A stretch of 64,000 bases of DNA from Chrysoporthe austroafricana (lineage: Eukaryota; Ascomycota; Sordariomycetes; Diaporthales; Cryphonectriaceae): assembly GCA_001051155.2 (NCBI GenBank), contig JYIP02000002.1, forward strand, positions 255,583 to 319,582. The letters run 5' to 3'. The notes beneath the pieces were generated by a model. The model was not told the origin of the DNA. It ran no database searches and worked only from the letters and a program-made list of their open reading frames with translations. A program made the translations under genes and the position numbers. The first letter of the stretch is position 1, and each line of letters opens with the position of its first letter. Positions 59,938 to 64,000 of the stretch are shown one piece after another.

Positions 59938-60629
59938 GGCTGTCTATTGACTTCGCTCGAGAGCCTGCTTGTCGAGAAAACCCGGGACCCGTCGCCGATA
60001 TGCAGCCTCGCAACTGACATCCATCTCTGCCTGCAGTGCTGCTCAGCTGTCAGATCAGGGCCAGCCTCCTTGACCACACGAGAGACGCGTCCTCGTCCCA
60101 CCTGTCCTCGCCTCGTGCTCGCCTCACGCAGCACGGTACCTGACCTACTTACTTACTGCACAGCATCGCCGTCGTCGTCGTCACGACCTCACCTCTTTCA
60201 ACGACATCAGCACGCGCCTGCAGAATACTTCGGCCGTCTGCTTGAGACCCGTGACGCGCTCCGACCTTCGGCACACCCCGTCCCATCCAATCGCGCAGCA
60301 ACACAGCGACGCGTCGATCTCTGCTGCCCGCTACCGCTTGTCGCACTGGTTTAACTCGTTGACGCCGTCGAGACAGCTCCTCAGCCTCTCCATCTCTCCG
60401 CCCCACCTCCCAGGCTTCGTTGTGACGGGAGTTCGCGAACCATAGACGCGGCCGCTGCTGTTCTGCGCAGTGCGTCGCTCACGTTCGGCATCGTCGAGGG
60501 TCCAGCGGTACAGTCGGACGGCTTCGTCTCATCCCGACGGCCTCTCAGCTTGGGAGCTCTCCAGTCCGCCCCATCTCTCCTCGAGCGGTCGAGGCCATCA
60601 CTCAATCGCTCAAGCGTGGCCTAAGGAAG

Positions 60630-60720
60630 CCCTCTTCTCTCTCTCCTCTCTCCCTCCTCTCTCTCTCTCTCTTTTTTTTTTTTTTTGTCCTCTCCCTTTC
60701 TCTCGTGTGTCTGTCTCTCT
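60630..60720 (+). promoter_or_regulatory. CT-rich promoter or leader tract
   Basis: About 90 bp of almost pure pyrimidine on the plus strand, with CT repeats and a run of about 15 Ts, ends roughly 310 bp before ATG 61032. Fungal transcripts often start just downstream of such tracts. Confidence 0.4.
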
Positions 60721-61031
60721 CCTGCACCGAGTACTTCGACTTCAAAGGTTTCAAGGAAACCAGAAGCTGCAACAGCGACGCAGCAGCTGCCTGTAACCCC
60801 GCGCATTTCCTTCTCGTGGTCTCGCAGGGAGGCAGCCCCCCCTCTTCGACCAGTCGCACCTGGCGCTTAGCTGCTCGGCATTATAGATAGGTCCTCTCTG
60901 GACCTGGCCTTAGGTAGACAGGCTGATCAGGGGTGGTCCGGAGTCTTCAACATGGGTCGCGGCAAGCCCAGGCCCCGCCTTCGGAGGCCCGACGCACATT
61001 TCACCGCCCCAACACGGCCCCCGACGTGCCC

Positions 61032-61979
61032 ATGAGGCGCCCGAGGCGTCCCCCTACTCGCTCGTACGGACACAGCGAGCTCGAGCGCGAGCGGGCCAAG
61101 AGTTTCAAGGTCCTGATCCGAGACGCGCCAGAGCCCGAGCAACACGCGCAGCCACGCTGGGCAAGAGTGGAACTAGAATTCGCTCCTCCCGAGGATTCTG
61201 CCGGCAGCCGCAACTTCAACAGCAACGACAACGATGCCCCGGTGGCCCTCATCCCGCGCGGAGAGCTCAGTCCACGTCGGCCGGGCCCCAGGATTGGAGA
61301 GTTGATCGTCGACCCCCAGAAGATTCTCGGGCTGCCTTCGGACAAGGTCATCGTCGATAAGGATACCGATGAGACCATCAGGCTGCAGATGATTGAGGTT
61401 CTCACAGAGCCGCCGCTGACCAGCCGCCGCTTGACCAGGCTGGTCGCAGAGGGTATTCGTAGCTGCCTCTCCCTGTGGCATTATACTCGAGTTTCCAATG
61501 ACCTGTTCTGGCAGCGGGTGGGCGCGTCGCACGGATGGCTTCGTCACCTCGGAGGCCGTATCTGCCGCAACTTCTTCCTCAAGCTGTGTGTGCTGTACGA
61601 GGAGGGCTCCAAGAAGGAGCCCAACAACGACATGATGAGGATGGTTGAGGAGCTCTACCGCAGGTTCCTGTTAGAGAACAGGATCGAGCTCGATGCCTAC
61701 CGCGCGAGCATCCGCCCTAGCTCCTCGGTCGGCATGTCTCGAGGCCACCACGGCGGCGCTTCTGGGGCCTCTGCAAGCCACCAGGCTCCGCCCGCTCTTG
61801 GAATGCCGGTGCGCGTCGCGTCTTCTGGCAGGGATGCGCGTCGAGATCAGGAGGCGGGCGCCCTCCAGGTGGCGCAGGCTGGGGAGACCAGTAGCACTGC
61901 CGTGCTTCGAACTCAGCTCCCGATCAGGCTGGCTCACACTCGGCCCTCTGGAGACCAACCGCCGTCCTCCCGAGGCTAG
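61032..61979 (+). CDS. Hypothetical fungal protein (315 aa)
   Basis: The open frame extends upstream to 60933 but the first ATG is 61032, giving 315 residues; an upstream exon is possible. The N terminus is basic (RRPRRPPTRSYGHSELERER). Residues about 90-230 look folded and helical: PRIGELIVDPQKILGLPSDK, a TSRRLTRLVAEGIRSCLSLW segment, FWQRVGASHGWLRHLGGRI and MVEELYRRFLLENRIELDAY. The C-terminal third is Ala/Gly/Ser/Arg-rich and likely disordered. I recognise no family. It stops 670 bp before the aldo-keto reductase, tail to tail. Confidence 0.6.
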   Translation: MRRPRRPPTRSYGHSELERERAKSFKVLIRDAPEPEQHAQPRWARVELEFAPPEDSAGSRNFNSNDNDAPVALIPRGELSPRRPGPRIGELIVDPQKILGLPSDKVIVDKDTDETIRLQMIEVLTEPPLTSRRLTRLVAEGIRSCLSLWHYTRVSNDLFWQRVGASHGWLRHLGGRICRNFFLKLCVLYEEGSKKEPNNDMMRMVEELYRRFLLENRIELDAYRASIRPSSSVGMSRGHHGGASGASASHQAPPALGMPVRVASSGRDARRDQEAGALQVAQAGETSSTAVLRTQLPIRLAHTRPSGDQPPSSRG

Positions 61980-62652
61980 CTGCCATCCAGATGCAGATAC
62001 AGTGTCGCAGCCAGGCCCCAAGTTTATCAGAGGACATTTTCGAGATCGTTGATCAGGGCGTGCGAAACGTGCTGGAGCCCGCGAGAAGGACGGGGGTGCA
62101 TCGGCCCAAGTACGGTTTCTGATTCGGCATGTTCATGATGGGCGTTGTGCTAGGATTGGAGAAAAGCTGGAGGTGTGGAGATTGTTATTCTTGTTTCACT
62201 AATTTATGGTATGGCGTCATGGCGCGACAAAGGCAAGGGTTGATATGGGCATGGGCCTCAGTGCCACGTGACCGACATCAGAGTGAAGGGACACTCAGTG
62301 CGGGGAAGGCTGTGGATTGCAAAAGGACTTGTCAATTATGATGGTTATGGGCTTGCAGGGGGGGGGGGCAATTCACAAGACTATCAAGTAGGTAGCATTT
62401 TGTACTCCAGGACGATGTCTGATTATCTCAGGAGTGACCTTCCCGACCAACGTGAGATTCTTCATGCCTGGCCCGATCCGTCCACTTCCGCCTCGCCCTC
62501 CCTTCTGGATAATTACGACAGGAGCCGTTACGAGACCTGGGCAGGGAGAAGACATCCCAAGCGGCAACTCTCGCCCTCTGCTGGTCGATCTACTCGTACA
62601 GAAGGGTAGTTGATTCTTGTGCACTGGCGTAGGCTAACTAGTACATAGAGAC
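61980..62652. other. Tail-to-tail intergenic region
   Basis: About 670 bp of 3' flanking sequence for both neighbours. A G run at 62360-62368 is the only notable feature. No gene seen. Confidence 0.5.
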
Positions 62653-63990
62653 CTAGATACCATAGTACGGGGGTGCCTCGTCCCCAAGTTGTCCGAACAC
62701 GCCGTCCATGATGCGCAGCACTTCCTCGGGCAGGGGCCCTTCGTCGATCAGATTCAGGTTCGAGGACAGCAGCGCTGCGCTGGATGCCCCGATGATCACG
62801 GCATCTCCTTTCTCGGGTTTGAGGTGGCTGTGATGGACAACCCATCGAAGAGCTGCTGCGTGGGCGTCGATTCCGTGCTCGGCCGTCGAGGCCATCACCC
62901 GGTCCACAGCCGCCATGATGTTCGGCTTTGCGAACATGCCGGTGTATATCTTTCCTACGATGTGCTAACTCGCGGGGAGTCGACGGTCAACACGTGTCCG
63001 ACATGCTCACAGCCTCTGCTGAGGATGACGGGGTACAGGTCTTGGAGAGTCTGGTGGCTTACGGAAGAGTCGAATCGACCAGCAGGCCGCGCCATCTTGT
63101 GATTGCCCGCAAATACGCCCGCTGCGGAAGAACCGTAAGCATGGTACGATAATCCGTGCTTCCTCAGGACGGGAAAAAGCTCCTCCTCAGTACCCCTGGC
63201 GAGGACGTTGTAATGCCCCTCGTAGACGCTGGGCGGCACAAATCCCCTCTCGCTGCAGATCGCGACCATCCTCTCCACGTCCTCCACCCGGAAGTTCGAC
63301 ACGCCCCAGCGCTGGAACTTGCCCTCCTGGTAGAGCTGGTTGATGGCCTCGCAAGTCTCCTCGAGGGGGGTCTCGCGATCCGGGAGATGCAGGGAGAGCA
63401 CGTCGATCCTGACACCGGCTGGAAGCTTGAGGTCCGCGATAGAGCCGTCGATACTCTCGCGGATGTTCGGTCCTGTGTTGAATGGGCCATTCTGGCCAAA
63501 GAAGTGTTGGACCTTCGTGTTGATGGCGAACCGGGCTGCTGCGCCCACAGTGCCGAGGCGCTGCTCACACGTCGTAGGCGCCTGGGGTGGGTACTGCCTA
63601 GCTGTATCACTTCGGACGGTATGATATTAGCTTTGAGTTTGCGGGTCCGACGTTGGAAGCAGCCTGCATAGGCCTGATCACCCCCTTCTTGAGAGCTGCG
63701 ACACCGAGAGGAAGGGCTCAGGTTGGCATCGAGATCTGGCCAGCAGCCTCTCGGTACACCACGTCGCGGGCCATACTTAGGAGGTTCCGAGTCAGAGGCG
63801 AAGGTAGCACCTAGTGGCCCGCGGAAGACGAAGAGCGACAGTGAAAAATATCGGCTTCTGATAAATTACGGTTGGGGAACATATATGTGCCGTCCACCGT
63901 GGTCGTAAAAGACGTCGAGATAAGGCGTTGATCTCTTCAGGTGTGTCAAATTTCACCATGTGGTCTCTGCTGCGGTCGCCAATCTGGAAC
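62653..63990 (-). pseudogene. Aldo-keto reductase (aflatoxin-aldehyde-reductase-like), damaged or incomplete at window edge
   Basis: A central exon (about 63600-63063) carries family blocks INTKVQHFFG (substrate-side Lys), VLSLHLPDRETPLEETCEAI (conserved His), GKFQRWGVSNF and VYEGHYNVLARGTEEELFP. The last exon (62949-62653) has TGMFAKPNIM and AALRWVVHHSHL and ends at TAG 62653. Between them the donor GTAAGC is good, but the obvious TAG acceptor is out of phase; only an AAAG acceptor five bases on keeps the frame, at the cost of a Gly-Lys pair typical of the family. The N-terminal part is readable near 63985-63900 (HMVKFDTPEEINA) but shifts frame before DVFYDHGGRHI. The usual Asp and Tyr catalytic segment is not found. 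It is probably a pseudogene, but the gene may continue beyond the window. Confidence 0.6.
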
Positions 63991-64000
63991 GACCCCAGAA

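Larger units (their letters stand above)
59276..61031. other. Divergent intergenic region, no supported gene
   Basis: 1.75 kb between the regulator and the next rightward gene. It holds both promoters, CAGTAC-like words around 59755-59825, a 14-bp tandem repeat, and a long pyrimidine tract typical of fungal core promoters or leaders at about 60630-60720, which includes a run of about 15 Ts. An ATG at 60952 opens only a short frame (TGA at 61033). Confidence 0.5.

Overview
This window reads as chromosomal DNA of a filamentous ascomycete (Pezizomycotina, probably a sordariomycete; the class is an inference). The genes have short introns (about 50-190 nt) with GTAAGT/GTGAGT-type donors and CTAAC/CTGAC/CTAAT branch sites, and codon use is strongly GC-biased in the conserved genes. 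The families are typical of these fungi: fungal KatG, class A FAD monooxygenase, P450, Zn2Cys6 regulator, DHA2 transporter, OPT transporter, 2EXR-type protein and Fta1/CENP-L. A nuclear tRNA-Asp with a 22-nt intron after position 37 and a decayed Ty1/copia element with RIP-like stop codons fit the same picture.

Layout. 0-8 kb: a MET8-like siroheme synthase and an Fta1/CENP-L-like kinetochore gene converge; a 2.5 kb intergenic stretch rich in CAGTAC motifs leads to a large single-exon catalase-peroxidase. 9-13.2 kb: a salicylate-hydroxylase-like FAD monooxygenase and a P450 lie head to tail, possibly the core of a small oxidative pathway. 13-35 kb: an AT-richer accessory block with an orphan protein carrying a 123-bp tandem duplication, tRNA-Asp, a copia retroelement split by about 3.2 kb that holds an apparently intact alcohol-acetyltransferase-like gene, two neighbouring small cysteine-rich genes visible only after splicing by eye, two decayed genes and one small conserved-looking protein. 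35-43 kb: a 1546-residue disordered protein with an N-terminal coiled coil, and a secreted-type single-pass membrane protein. 43-47 kb: a long GC-rich intergenic region. 47-64 kb: an extended SDR reductase, a DHA2-type MFS exporter, an oligopeptide transporter, a Zn2Cys6 regulator, an unknown protein and a damaged or partial aldo-keto reductase at the window edge.

How they may work together. The conserved flanks look like ordinary metabolism, chromosome segregation and transport. The monooxygenase, P450 and acyltransferase could belong to one tailoring pathway, but no backbone synthase (PKS, NRPS, terpene cyclase) is visible, so this is a hypothesis. The MFS and OPT transporters share one strand and sit near a Zn2Cys6 regulator. 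The 18-30 kb block, with transposon debris, pseudogenes and cysteine-rich genes, resembles a fast-evolving genome compartment. Exon coordinates were derived by hand from splice signals and reading phase and have no transcript support.
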